A stretch of 64,000 bases of DNA, from the NCBI GenBank assembly GCA_035318745.1, contig DATHEA010000024.1, positions 1 to 64,000 of the forward strand, given 5' to 3'. The position numbers were made by a program, and so were the translations under genes. Of this stretch, positions 7,657-15,893 are shown piece after piece. The stretch's first letter is position 1. Each line of letters starts with the position of its first letter. The notes beneath the pieces are model-generated. The model saw nothing but the letters and a program-made list of their open reading frames with translations. It was not told the DNA's origin and searched no databases. This stretch comes from VRUE01 sp035318745 (GTDB lineage Bacteria; Actinomycetota; Thermoleophilia; Solirubrobacterales; 70-9).

Positions 7657-8549
7657 ACGGGTATGACTGGACCGAGCGGCGCGAGCCGGCTGCGCCGTCG
7701 TCACGGGTTCGGATCCAGAGCGAGCCGCTGCCCGGGGCCGCCGCCGCAGACTCCAACGGCCACCGGAGCGTGACGCCGGAGGCGGTCTTCGACGCCCAGG
7801 ACGTTTCCGTCTTCTACGGCAGAAAAAAGGCCCTCACCGGCGTTTCGCTGCGAATCCGGCGCGGCCAGATAACCGCTCTGATCGGACCCTCGGGATGCGG
7901 CAAGACGACCTTCCTGCGCAGCCTGAATCGCATGAACGACTCCGTCCCCAGCTTCAGGATCGAGGGACAGGTGCTCTACCACGGGCACGACATGTACGCC
8001 GGCAACGTCGACCGGGTCGAGGTGCGGCGGCGGATCGGGATGGTCTTCCAGAAACCGAATCCCTTCCCCAAGTCGATCTACGACAACATCGCCTGGGCGC
8101 CTCGCAACCTGGGCCTGAAGCATGGCCTCGACGAACGGGTCGAGCAGGCACTGCGCGGGGCCGCGCTCTGGGACGAGGTCAAGGACCGGCTCAAGGACAG
8201 CGCCCTCGGACTCTCCGGCGGTCAGCAGCAGAGGCTCTGCATCGCCCGGGCGATCGCGATCGAACCCGACGTCCTGCTCCTCGACGAGCCCGCTTCCGCG
8301 CTCGACCCGATCGCGACGGCGTCGATCGAGGAGCTCATGCACAGCCTCAAAGGCCGCTTCACGATCGTCATCGTCACCCACAACATGCAGCAGGCGGCCC
8401 GCGTCGCCGACCACACGGCGTTCTTCAGTCTCGACGCCGCGACGGGCGAGCCATCGGGCACGCTGGTCGAGTTCGCCGACACCGAGACGATCTTCGCCCA
8501 CCCAGTCGATCCCCGCACTCGCGACTACGTCAGCGGCCGCTTCGGCTAA
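7653..8549 (+). CDS. pstB: Phosphate ABC transporter ATP-binding protein PstB
   Basis: 298 residues. Walker A GPSGCGKTT (~78-86), Q-loop MVFQKPNPFPKS typical of PstB, ABC signature LSGGQQQR, Walker B VLLLDEPASALD and switch VTHNMQQA are all intact. It powers phosphate uptake through PstCA. About 45 extra N-terminal residues precede the usual PstB start, so a shorter start is possible, but the GTGA coupling with pstA favours 7653. No phoU follows within the window; instead a repeat element lies directly downstream. Confidence 0.95.
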   Translation: MNGYDWTERREPAAPSSRVRIQSEPLPGAAAADSNGHRSVTPEAVFDAQDVSVFYGRKKALTGVSLRIRRGQITALIGPSGCGKTTFLRSLNRMNDSVPSFRIEGQVLYHGHDMYAGNVDRVEVRRRIGMVFQKPNPFPKSIYDNIAWAPRNLGLKHGLDERVEQALRGAALWDEVKDRLKDSALGLSGGQQQRLCIARAIAIEPDVLLLDEPASALDPIATASIEELMHSLKGRFTIVIVTHNMQQAARVADHTAFFSLDAATGEPSGTLVEFADTETIFAHPVDPRTRDYVSGRFG

Positions 8550-8552
8550 GGC

Positions 8553-8639
8553 CGTCTGACCGGCGCATCTCGGCGTCCTCGGTCGCTTGTGTGCAGAGCA
8601 CACGGCGCTCCCTGCGTCCTTGATCTGCTTGGTCAGACG
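8553..8639 (+). repeat. Family 1 nested-hairpin repeat, copy A
   Basis: Outer arms CGTCTGACC (8553-8561) / GGTCAGACG (8631-8639). Inside: box 1 GGCGTCCTCGGTCGC (8572-8586), hairpin GTGTGC-AGA-GCACAC (8589-8603) and box 2 CCCTGCGTCCTTG (8610-8622). It lies just after pstB in the sense orientation, before a convergent gene. The same boxes recur at 24462-24596, 42154-42260 and 45130-45290 with different hairpins. Confidence 0.8.
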
Positions 8640-8659
8640 ACCTTAAGGCCGCGCTGCGC

Positions 8660-9010
8660 TCAGCGGCGCAGGATCGCGTCGCTGGAGACCTGGGCCAGCA
8701 GCGGCTGTCCGCACTGCCAGCAGAAGGTCGCGCCGCTGCTGTGTGGCGCGTTGCAGCTGGAGCAGGTGCCGGCCGTCCCGGTCTCCTCCGTCCGCACGAT
8801 GCGTTCGACCTCGCCCAACTCGGCGTCGGCGTCCTGCAAGGCGACAGCGCGCTTTACCAGGACCTCGACCTTGACCTGGTTGCGGATCGCCATCTCGTAG
8901 ACGAGGCCGCCGAGGTCCCACTGCAGCTCGGCCACCCGTGCGATCAGCTGGTCGCGCCGGCGTTCGAGGTCGACCATCAGATCGTCGCCGAGTTTCGGTT
9001 TCGTACTCAT
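8660..9010 (-). CDS. Small coiled-coil protein with C-terminal zinc ribbon
   Basis: 116 residues from ATG 9010. The N-terminal two thirds form a charged helical region (LMVDLERRRDQLIARVAELQ and following), then a zinc ribbon CSSC...CWQC near the C-terminus. It overlaps the upstream gene by 4 bases (ATGA), so the two form an operon. Many zinc ribbons of this type in actinobacteria are scaffolds of unknown role. Function unknown. A longer open frame to 9568 is antisense noise in another frame of the upstream gene. Confidence 0.8.
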   Translation of the reverse strand: MSTKPKLGDDLMVDLERRRDQLIARVAELQWDLGGLVYEMAIRNQVKVEVLVKRAVALQDADAELGEVERIVRTEETGTAGTCSSCNAPHSSGATFCWQCGQPLLAQVSSDAILRR

Positions 9011-9699
9011 TCGCCGAAGAAGTTGCCGGTGAATTCGCCACCTTCGCAGCCGGCTGCGCCCTTTTCGCACTTGTCGCCCGGCTTCACCGTCGGCGGCGCC
9101 AGCTTCACGTCCCCTGCCGGCTTGAGGACTTCTTCGGCAGCAGGGTGCTCTTCGGCCTGCTTCAGTGCGGCCGCTTTCTGCTTCTTCGTCTTCGCGTTTG
9201 CCGCACCGCCGCCGGTCGTCGTCTTGCCTTTCGAGGTGGTTGCTTCCGCTTCGCCGCTGCCGCCACCCACCTTGATGATCTGTGGAGCCGCCGCCGTCTG
9301 GGCGACTTCCTGGTGGCCCGAGCGCCCGATCAGTACACCGATGCCAAGCGCCAGCAGCAGCGTGCCGACCCCGGCGATCAGGGCCGCGTTGGGAGAGATG
9401 CCCGTCCTCTTCCTCTTCGGGGGTGGGAGAGGGGTCTGCCGGGGCTGTTTCACGGCGTCCATGAGGACGACGGCGTCCATGAATGGCAGACGTGGGTCGC
9501 CGCGCCGCTGCCCGCACTCGAGGCAGTAGCGCTGGTCCGCCGCCAACGCCGCCCCACAGGACGGACATTGATCCCCGCTCTGCACTGCGGACGGGGGGAT
9601 CGGAGCCGCCATTTCCAGCTCATGTGGTGCCGATGGCGCCTCAGATTGTGACGGCGTGAGATCGGGCTGCGGAACCGGAGGAAGCGAAACGTCGGTCAA
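9007..9699 (-). CDS. Membrane-anchored zinc-ribbon protein
   Basis: 230 residues. A zinc ribbon CPSCGAALAADQRYCLECG (~45-63) lies in the N-terminal cytosolic part, followed by a basic segment (PPPKRKRTG), one transmembrane helix (LIAGVGTLLLALGIGVLIG, ~107-125) and an extracytoplasmic Lys/Ala/Thr-rich stalk ending in a short Cys pair region. The ribbon closely resembles that of the divergent phosphoesterase at 9830 (CVDCGTALASSQRYCLQCG). Function unknown; the shared domain suggests the two proteins respond to or assemble with the same partner. Confidence 0.85.
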   Translation of the reverse strand: MTDVSLPPVPQPDLTPSQSEAPSAPHELEMAAPIPPSAVQSGDQCPSCGAALAADQRYCLECGQRRGDPRLPFMDAVVLMDAVKQPRQTPLPPPKRKRTGISPNAALIAGVGTLLLALGIGVLIGRSGHQEVAQTAAAPQIIKVGGGSGEAEATTSKGKTTTGGGAANAKTKKQKAAALKQAEEHPAAEEVLKPAGDVKLAPPTVKPGDKCEKGAAGCEGGEFTGNFFGE

Positions 9700-9829
9700 G
9701 GCAGAGCGATTGTCGCGACCCCCTGAGGCGAGGTGTTGTCGATCTGTAAACGGTTGGTAACCAGAGTGTTAAAACGCGTACTCAAGATCTTCACAAGCTG
9801 GCTTTGGTGTGTCATGAGACTGCACGTCA

Positions 9830-11536
9830 GTGACCAACTCCAGCGACGATGCGGGTTCCGAGAGGGCAGGGACCGAGACATGCGTGGACTGTGGTACCGC
9901 GCTTGCGTCGAGTCAGCGCTATTGCCTGCAGTGCGGGGCAAGAAGCGGTCCGTTGCCGGCGGTGGTCGCAGATCGTGTCGAGACACTGAAGGAGCGCGGA
10001 CGCCGCTACGGGACCGATAGGGCGAACGGGAAGCCCGCCGCCCCCGCAGATGTCTCCGCGGGGGCAAAGGGCGATTCCGAGAAAGGTGGACCATGGAGCT
10101 TCATGCCATCTCCGCAGGTTGCGGCGATAGCTGTGATGGCGCTGCTCGCGGCCGGTGTCGTGCTTGGCTCGGTCACCAACCCACTTGCCCAGGGAGCCGG
10201 TGCGGCATCGATCATCCTCGAAATGGGAGGGTCGGGAGCCACGGAAAGCGAGCCGGAAGAGCCTGCGGCGGAAGCGTCGGGCTACGCTGCGGAAACGCCG
10301 ACCCTCGGCGCTTCCCCTGAAGTCCCCCTCGCCGCGCCTCTCGAAGCCCCGGCCGAACCCGAAGCAGCGCCGCCCCCTGCTCAGTTGCCGCCGGAACTCC
10401 CTGAAGAAGAAGTGCTGCCGGAAATCAAGCACGTCTTCCTGATCATGCTCGACGGTCATGGCTACGACGAAGCCTTCGGCAAGGAATCGCCTGCGCCCTA
10501 CCTGGCCAAGACGCTTGCCGGCGAAGGCAAGCTGCTCGCCAACTACTACGCGGTGGCCCAGAGCGGGCTCGCCAACGAGATCGCATTGCTCAGCGGCCAA
10601 GGGCCGACTCCGCAAACCGTGCTCAACTGCCCGGAATACACCGCGATCACGCCCGGGACGGTGAGCGCCGAAGGGCAGGTTGAAGGCGATGGCTGCCTCT
10701 ACTCGGCTGAAGCGAAAACGCTGCCAGGGCAGCTGGCTGCAGCCGAACTCAGCTGGAAGGCCTACGTGGAGGACATCGCCAACGGCGCTGCGGCGGGTCA
10801 GCCGACCACCTGCCGGCATCCCGGTCTTGGCGGTGCCGATCCAAACGCCGTATCTCTCCCCGGTGACGCTTTTGAGACCTGGCGCAACCCGTTCGTCTAC
10901 TTCGCCAGCCTCACCGAAAGTCCGGAATGCGCTGAAAGCGACGTCGGCTTCGACCAGCTTGCCCCGGATTTGAAAAAAGCGGAGGACACCCCGTCATTCT
11001 CATACATCGTGCCCAACGCCTGCCACGACGGCAGCGAAACGCCGTGCGCCCCCGAACAGCCCGCCGGCCTGGCCACCGCCGAAGGCTTCCTCGAAGCCGT
11101 GGTGCCGGCAATCACCGCCTCACCCGCCTACAAAGAAGAAGGCGGCCTGATCGCGATCACCTTCGACCAGGCTCTCCAGGGGGAGCCTGAACCCGACACC
11201 AGCTCTTGCTGCGCCACCCCGGAATACCCGAACTTACCCGCGCCCCCAGCACCAACGAGCGCGGAACCGACTACTTCTGGGCCGATCAAATCGACCGGCG
11301 GGGGTGGCCAGGTCGGGATGCTGCTGATCTCCCCATACCTGGCCCCCGGAACGGTCGAAGAAGACGCCTACTACAACCACTTCTCCTTCCTGCGCAGCGT
11401 CGAGGAGCTGTTCGGCCTCGAACCGCTCGGCTACGCAGCGGAACCGGCGCTGACCGGCTTTGAACCCTCTCTGTTCGACGCCTCGCCAGAAGAATCGACG
11501 GTCAAGGCGCCGCCCCAGGCGTCGCCGCCTCGCTGA
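9830..11536 (+). CDS. Zinc-ribbon, membrane-tethered phosphoesterase (PF04185/AcpA-type)
   Basis: 568 residues from GTG. Order: zinc ribbon (~18-36), basic linker, single membrane helix (VAAIAVMALLAAGVVLGSV, ~97-115), Pro/Glu/Ala-rich linker, then an extracytoplasmic phosphoesterase domain starting HVFLIMLDGHGYDEAFG and ending LISPYLAPG...YNHFSFLRSVEELFGL. Those blocks match the phospholipase C/acid phosphatase family, where the D and later H/D residues bind metal. Closeness to pst suggests phosphate scavenging (inference). The last 35 bases overlap the convergent MMPL gene. Confidence 0.85.
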   Translation: MTNSSDDAGSERAGTETCVDCGTALASSQRYCLQCGARSGPLPAVVADRVETLKERGRRYGTDRANGKPAAPADVSAGAKGDSEKGGPWSFMPSPQVAAIAVMALLAAGVVLGSVTNPLAQGAGAASIILEMGGSGATESEPEEPAAEASGYAAETPTLGASPEVPLAAPLEAPAEPEAAPPPAQLPPELPEEEVLPEIKHVFLIMLDGHGYDEAFGKESPAPYLAKTLAGEGKLLANYYAVAQSGLANEIALLSGQGPTPQTVLNCPEYTAITPGTVSAEGQVEGDGCLYSAEAKTLPGQLAAAELSWKAYVEDIANGAAAGQPTTCRHPGLGGADPNAVSLPGDAFETWRNPFVYFASLTESPECAESDVGFDQLAPDLKKAEDTPSFSYIVPNACHDGSETPCAPEQPAGLATAEGFLEAVVPAITASPAYKEEGGLIAITFDQALQGEPEPDTSSCCATPEYPNLPAPPAPTSAEPTTSGPIKSTGGGGQVGMLLISPYLAPGTVEEDAYYNHFSFLRSVEELFGLEPLGYAAEPALTGFEPSLFDASPEESTVKAPPQASPPR

Positions 11537-13637
11537 TTCCGAAGCGCTCGTGCAGCCGCCGCAGCGGCGCCGGCGCCCACCAGTTCCACTTGCCCAGCAG
11601 CTCCATCAGCGACGGAACCAGCAGGGCGCGGACGATGCTGGCGTCGATCAGCACGGCGAGCGCCGTGCCGACCCCGTTCTGTTTGATGAAGATGATCTGG
11701 GAGGTGGCGAAGGCGCCGATCGCGACGGCGAAGAGCAGCGCTGCCGCGGTGACGATCCGCCCCGTTCTCTCCAGGCCAATCGCGACCGACTCTGAGTCCG
11801 AGGCGCCGCTGTCACGCGCCTCCTTGATCCGCGAGAGCAGGAAGACGGCGTAGTCGGTGGAGAGCCCGAAGGCGACCGCGAAGAGCAGGATCGGCATCGT
11901 CTGCTCGATCGCGCCCGTGCTGGTGTAGTCGAGCAGCCCTTCGAAGCGACCGTCCTGGAAGATCAACACGAGCAGGCCAAAGACGGCGCTGAGGTTGAGC
12001 ACGTTCATGATCAGTGACTTGATCGGCAGCACCACAGAGCCGGTCATCAGGAAGAGGATCACCAGGGTGGCGATGACGATGATCGCGAAGGCGATCGGTA
12101 GGTGGCGAGCGAGGCTGCCCTGGAAGTCGACGAAGTCGGCAGTCGCCCCCCCGACCAGCGCGGTGCCGCCCGGAGGGGGCGGGATCTCTCGCATCTGCTT
12201 CACGGTCGTCTTGCTTGCCTCCGAGTTGAACGGGTTGGCCGAGATCGCCTGGATCGCCGTGACCCCTTCGCGCAGCTTCTGTGGTGGATAGACCGCGGCG
12301 ACCCCCGGGGTCCGGCGGACCCGGGCCACGAGCTCGGCGATTCCTTTGGGATCTCCACCCTTGACGGACACCCAGATCGGCGCTTCGCGGTAGGGCGGGA
12401 ACTCCGCGGTGACCACGTCATAGGTTTCCCGCGCGCTTGCGTCGTTCGGCAGCACCCTGGCATCGACGGTGTCGAACTTGATGCTGAAGAATGGAATGCC
12501 AAGGACGATCAGCAGCAGGGCGCTGAGCGTGGCGATCGGTGCCGGGCGGCGCATCACGAAGCGCGAGAGCCGGTACCAGAAGCCGTGCTCGTCGGGCCGG
12601 GTGTCGGCCTCGGCACGGCGCCGCAAGAAGCGAGGCGACAGCGAGTTGACCCTCGTCCCAAGCAGGGTCAACACGGCGGGAAGGACAGTCAGCGAGATCA
12701 GCGCCGCGAGCAGCACGACCAGCGATCCGCCCAGCCCCATCGAGTAGAGGAAGCGCTGCGGGAAGACGAGCAGCGAGGCGAGCGCGGCGGCGACCGTCAG
12801 CGAGGAGAAGAACACGGTTCGCCCCGCCGTCGCCAGGACGCGCCGCATCGCCGGCAGCCCGGGTCCATCCTTGGCGATCTCCTCGCGGTAGCGGGAGACG
12901 ATGAAGAGGCTGTAGTCGATCGCCAGTCCCAGTCCCAGCCCGGTGGTCAGGTTGAGGGCGAAGATCGAGATCGAGCCGAATTCGCTCGCCACCCGCAGGA
13001 TCAAGAAGGTGCCGACGATCGCCAGCAAGCCGATCATCACCGGCAACAGCGACGCGACCAGGCTGCGGAAGAAGACGAAGGAGAGCAGGAAAAGGAGGGG
13101 GAAGGCGAGCATCTCCGCTTTTTTGAGGTCTTCCTCGACCTGCTTGTTGACCTGCTCCTGGGCGACGGCGGCACCGCCGACGAGGATGCCTGGGCGGCCG
13201 GCGAGCTGGTCGGCCACGTCGGCGCCGGCTTCCTGCCACTCTTTGTCGTCATCTGACTTGAGCGCGACCGCCAGGTAGGTGGAGTTGCCGTCCTTGGAGA
13301 CGAAGTCGCGAGAGTGGGTGGTGTAGTAGCCGTTGACCGACTCGACGTCGCCGCGCTGGCGCAATTCGCCTTCGAGCGCCGCGATGCGGCGGCGGGTCGA
13401 GGCTTTGGCTACGGGCGCGTCCTCGATGACGACCTCTACCGCCGGGATATGCAGCCCGGCATCATGCAGCTGTTCCCTCGACTTGACCGAGTCGGTTGCA
13501 GGGTCATCGGCGCCGTAGGGGTCGAGCCGTTCGGCGACCGAGCCGCCCAGCGCGCCGGCGAGGAAGAAGAAGACGATCGCAAAGAGACCAACCCGGCGGG
13601 CGTGGCCATCTGCAAGGCGTGCGAGTGAGTCGAACAT
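11502..13637 (-). CDS. MMPL-family RND transporter
   Basis: 711 residues. Two homologous halves each have a periplasmic domain plus a block of membrane helices; the proton-relay regions are GLGLAIDYSLFIVSRYREE and FGLSTDYAVFLLSRIKE. Family members export lipids or drugs driven by the proton motive force. ATG 13637 is used because it overlaps the PadR gene stop (TGATG) and begins the typical cytosolic N-terminus MFDSLARLA; the frame is open further upstream but only as shadow of padR. The pair is an exporter with its local repressor. Confidence 0.92.
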   Translation of the reverse strand: MFDSLARLADGHARRVGLFAIVFFFLAGALGGSVAERLDPYGADDPATDSVKSREQLHDAGLHIPAVEVVIEDAPVAKASTRRRIAALEGELRQRGDVESVNGYYTTHSRDFVSKDGNSTYLAVALKSDDDKEWQEAGADVADQLAGRPGILVGGAAVAQEQVNKQVEEDLKKAEMLAFPLLFLLSFVFFRSLVASLLPVMIGLLAIVGTFLILRVASEFGSISIFALNLTTGLGLGLAIDYSLFIVSRYREEIAKDGPGLPAMRRVLATAGRTVFFSSLTVAAALASLLVFPQRFLYSMGLGGSLVVLLAALISLTVLPAVLTLLGTRVNSLSPRFLRRRAEADTRPDEHGFWYRLSRFVMRRPAPIATLSALLLIVLGIPFFSIKFDTVDARVLPNDASARETYDVVTAEFPPYREAPIWVSVKGGDPKGIAELVARVRRTPGVAAVYPPQKLREGVTAIQAISANPFNSEASKTTVKQMREIPPPPGGTALVGGATADFVDFQGSLARHLPIAFAIIVIATLVILFLMTGSVVLPIKSLIMNVLNLSAVFGLLVLIFQDGRFEGLLDYTSTGAIEQTMPILLFAVAFGLSTDYAVFLLSRIKEARDSGASDSESVAIGLERTGRIVTAAALLFAVAIGAFATSQIIFIKQNGVGTALAVLIDASIVRALLVPSLMELLGKWNWWAPAPLRRLHERFGISEAATPGAAP

Positions 13638-14188
13638 CAGCTGCTCCCTTCCTTGATTGCCGGCTCGAGCAGCTGGGTCTCCATCCGCTCGCACCACTCG
13701 GCGAACCACTCGTTGAACTCGATCCCCGCCCGCAGCACCATCAGCGGGAAGGGGTCCTTCAACTCGGTCTTTTCGGGCTGCATCGAGCGCAGCCGCTCGC
13801 TCAGCTCGAGGCGCATCGCGCGCATCGTTCGCAGCGTCTCGACCGCCTCGGCGGGCTTCAGCACGCCGGAGAAGAAGAGTTTCAAGAGCCCTTCTTCGCG
13901 CATCTCGGCGGTCTCCGGCGGCTTTCGCAGCCAGTCCTTCAACTCTGCCTCGCCGTCGGCGGTGATCGCGTAGACGGTTCGCTTGCGGTCACCCCGGGAG
14001 GCGTCGATCCCCTCAACCAACCTGGCTTCTGCGAGTCGTTTCAGCTGGGGGTAGATCTGCCCGTAGCTCGCCGCCCAGAAGAAGCGGGTCGTGTTGTCGA
14101 CCAGCGCTTTGATCTCATAGCCCGAGCGTGGTTCGCGGTGAACCATGCCGAGGATCACATAGGCGGTTGCGCTCAGGTCCATCGTCAT
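13637..14188 (-). CDS. PadR-family transcriptional repressor
   Basis: 183 residues. N-terminal winged helix (AYVILGMVHREPRSGYEIKA, ASYGQIYPQLKRLAEARLVEG) and the C-terminal Vir-like helical dimerisation region with WFAEWCERME are PadR features. PadR proteins repress adjacent exporter genes and release on binding small molecules. It is the first gene of an operon with the MMPL transporter. A perfect 33-bp inverted repeat overlaps the start codon. ATG 14188 or ATG 14182 could be the start. Confidence 0.92.
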   Translation of the reverse strand: MTMDLSATAYVILGMVHREPRSGYEIKALVDNTTRFFWAASYGQIYPQLKRLAEARLVEGIDASRGDRKRTVYAITADGEAELKDWLRKPPETAEMREEGLLKLFFSGVLKPAEAVETLRTMRAMRLELSERLRSMQPEKTELKDPFPLMVLRAGIEFNEWFAEWCERMETQLLEPAIKEGSS

Positions 14189-14218
14189 CTAGATATATCT
14201 TCTAGATATATCTAGATG
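14186..14218. promoter_or_regulatory. Perfect 33-bp palindromic operator of the padR-MMPL operon
   Basis: CATCTAGATATATCT - TCT - AGATATATCTAGATG, two perfect 15-bp arms around 3 bases. It covers the padR start codon, and each arm itself holds overlapping TCTAGATATATCTAGA-like sub-palindromes. A further ATCTAG lies just outside. The extreme AT content in a GC-rich window and position at the operon start support autorepression by PadR. Confidence 0.75.
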
Positions 14219-14256
14219 TGTGATCTAGCGCACTTATGTCCTGCTGCATCGCTGGG

Positions 14257-14679
14257 TCAGCGAATTCGTTCCGGCATGAAGCGATAGCCGATGCCGAAGT
14301 GAGTGTGGACATAGCGCCAGTCGGGCGCGGTCACTTCCAGCTTGGCTCGCACCTTTCGCACCAGCACGTCGACGGAGCGGTTGCGGCGCGGCATCTCGCC
14401 TCCCCACATCGAGGTATAGATCTCCGGGCGCTGGACGACGCTGTCGATTCGTTGCGAGAGGAGAAAGAAGAGCTCGAACTCGCGCACGGTGAATCCGGCC
14501 CGGCGATCGCCGACCAGGACCTGCAGCTCGGCGGGCCTCACCTCGAGATTTGCGATCCGGAATGCCGTCTCAGGCGATTCCGGGGCCGGCGGTTCTACCA
14601 GCATGCGAGGGACCTTCGCCGAGCATTGCCCCGAAACGGTGAATTCTCTGTGTCGAAATTGAGAAGATTTGGATAACAA
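14257..14679 (-). CDS. Stand-alone OmpR/PhoB-type winged-helix DNA-binding protein
   Basis: 140 residues. The C-terminal ~95 residues are a Trans_reg_C domain: FTVREFELFFLLSQR, recognition helix RRNRSVDVLVRKVRAKLE and the wing YVHTHFGIGYRF. No receiver domain precedes it; there is only a short unrelated N-terminus. It may be a truncated response regulator or a constitutive regulator. Start could be ATG 14604 (MLVEPPAP), which would remove the low-complexity head. Its target is unknown. Confidence 0.8.
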   Translation of the reverse strand: MLSKSSQFRHREFTVSGQCSAKVPRMLVEPPAPESPETAFRIANLEVRPAELQVLVGDRRAGFTVREFELFFLLSQRIDSVVQRPEIYTSMWGGEMPRRNRSVDVLVRKVRAKLEVTAPDWRYVHTHFGIGYRFMPERIR

Positions 14680-14680
14680 C

Positions 14681-14696
14681 TGAGCCCCGTGGCTCA
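14681..14696 (-). terminator. Short hairpin after the GAF/HD-GYP gene
   Basis: TGAGCC-CCGT-GGCTCA forms a 6-bp stem including the stop codon of the minus-strand gene, followed on that strand by AGTTGTTATCC. A weak intrinsic terminator is possible. Confidence 0.3.
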
Positions 14697-15800
14697 GCTC
14701 AGCTCGGCGATCAGCGCCGTCACGACCTCGGGGTCGAACTGTGCGCCGGCACTGGCGCGCAGCTCGACGACCGCCTCCCCGTGTTCCATCGCCTTGCGGT
14801 AGGGGCGGTTTGAGGTCATCGCGTGGAAGGCGTCGCAGGTGGCGATGATCATTGCCCCGCGGGGGATCTCGGCGCCGGCGAGGCCGTCGGGATAGCCACC
14901 GCCGTCGAAGTGCTCGTGGGCGGAGTGCACCAAGGGGGCGACGGGAGCCAAGAAGGGGATTCGCTCCAGCATGCGGGCGCCGATCGCCGTATGGGCATCC
15001 ATCCGCTTGCGCTCGTTGGCGCTGAGCGGGCCCGGCTTGCGCAGCAGCTCGCCGGGGACGCCGATCTTGCCGACGTCGTGGAGCAGCGCGCCGTAGCGGA
15101 GCCGGTCCAGCTCTGCCCCGGCAATTCCCAGCCGTTGGCCCACCCGCACCGCCAGCTCAGCGACCTCATTGGCGTGGTCGGCGGTATAGGGATCCTGCAG
15201 CTCGACCGCGTCGGCGATCACGCCAAGCGTGCTGAGGAAGGCGCCCTCGAGCTCGTCGACCAGCGTGCAGCGGTAGATCGCCGAGCCGATCTGGCCGGCG
15301 ACGATGTGGGCGAGCAGCAGATCCTCGTCGGCAAAGGCGTCGCGCTTGACCTGCTCGAGGTTCATCACACCCCAGACCGAGCCGGCGACGAGGATCGGTA
15401 GCGAGAGCTCCGAGCCAGGGTCGGTGCGTGCGTTGCGGTGCAGGTAGTCGGAGTCGAGGCGGGTGTCGTTGACCATCGCCGGCTTGCCGGTTCGTACGAC
15501 CCGCCCGTTGACGCCGACCTCGACCGGCTGCTCATGGGCGAGGAAGTTGTCCACCTGCTCGGCCAGCGGGCCGGCGCCGGCGACGACCCGCAGCGAGCCA
15601 TCCGGGTCGAGGCGCTGGATTACCGCCAGGTAGTAGTCGAAGGAGTTGTGCAGCTGGCGCACCGCGATCGAGGCGACGTCCTCGACGCTGTGGGCGAGCG
15701 CGAGCTTGGTCGAGAGGCGGCTGGCGACCACGAGGCGTTCGTCGCGCTCCGAGGTCCCCGGTGGCCCCAGCATGGTTATGTCGATGCCGCTCGGCTCCAT
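14694..15800 (-). CDS. GAF and HD-GYP domain phosphodiesterase
   Basis: 368 residues from ATG 15800. A GAF sensor domain (~25-165; VRTGKPAMVNDTR, ILVAGSVWGVMNLE) is followed by an HD-GYP domain with HDVGKIGVPGELL, HEHFDGGGYPDGLAG and ATCDAFHAMTSNRPYR. HD-GYP enzymes hydrolyse c-di-GMP with a di-metal site; the key H/D residues are present. The start is uncertain: ATG 15773 is an alternative. The frame stays open to 17114, but that is antisense to lysC and was rejected. Divergent from lysC. Confidence 0.9.
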   Translation of the reverse strand: MEPSGIDITMLGPPGTSERDERLVVASRLSTKLALAHSVEDVASIAVRQLHNSFDYYLAVIQRLDPDGSLRVVAGAGPLAEQVDNFLAHEQPVEVGVNGRVVRTGKPAMVNDTRLDSDYLHRNARTDPGSELSLPILVAGSVWGVMNLEQVKRDAFADEDLLLAHIVAGQIGSAIYRCTLVDELEGAFLSTLGVIADAVELQDPYTADHANEVAELAVRVGQRLGIAGAELDRLRYGALLHDVGKIGVPGELLRKPGPLSANERKRMDAHTAIGARMLERIPFLAPVAPLVHSAHEHFDGGGYPDGLAGAEIPRGAMIIATCDAFHAMTSNRPYRKAMEHGEAVVELRASAGAQFDPEVVTALIAELS

Positions 15801-15893
15801 GAGGGAAACGCATCGGTTTCCCGACGTCGACCCTTTAGCCAGGCAGGAAGCACCCACACGCCAGGTTCGGCCGCGTCTATCCTCAGGCGTCCC

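Noticed and set aside
8660..9568. A 302-codon frame as one protein.
   Set aside because: Its first 186 codons are an alternative frame of the zinc-ribbon gene at 9007-9699; only the part from ATG 9010 is protein-like.
15801..15893. Possible lysine riboswitch ahead of lysC.
   Set aside because: The 93-base gap is too short and no conserved L-box helices are visible.
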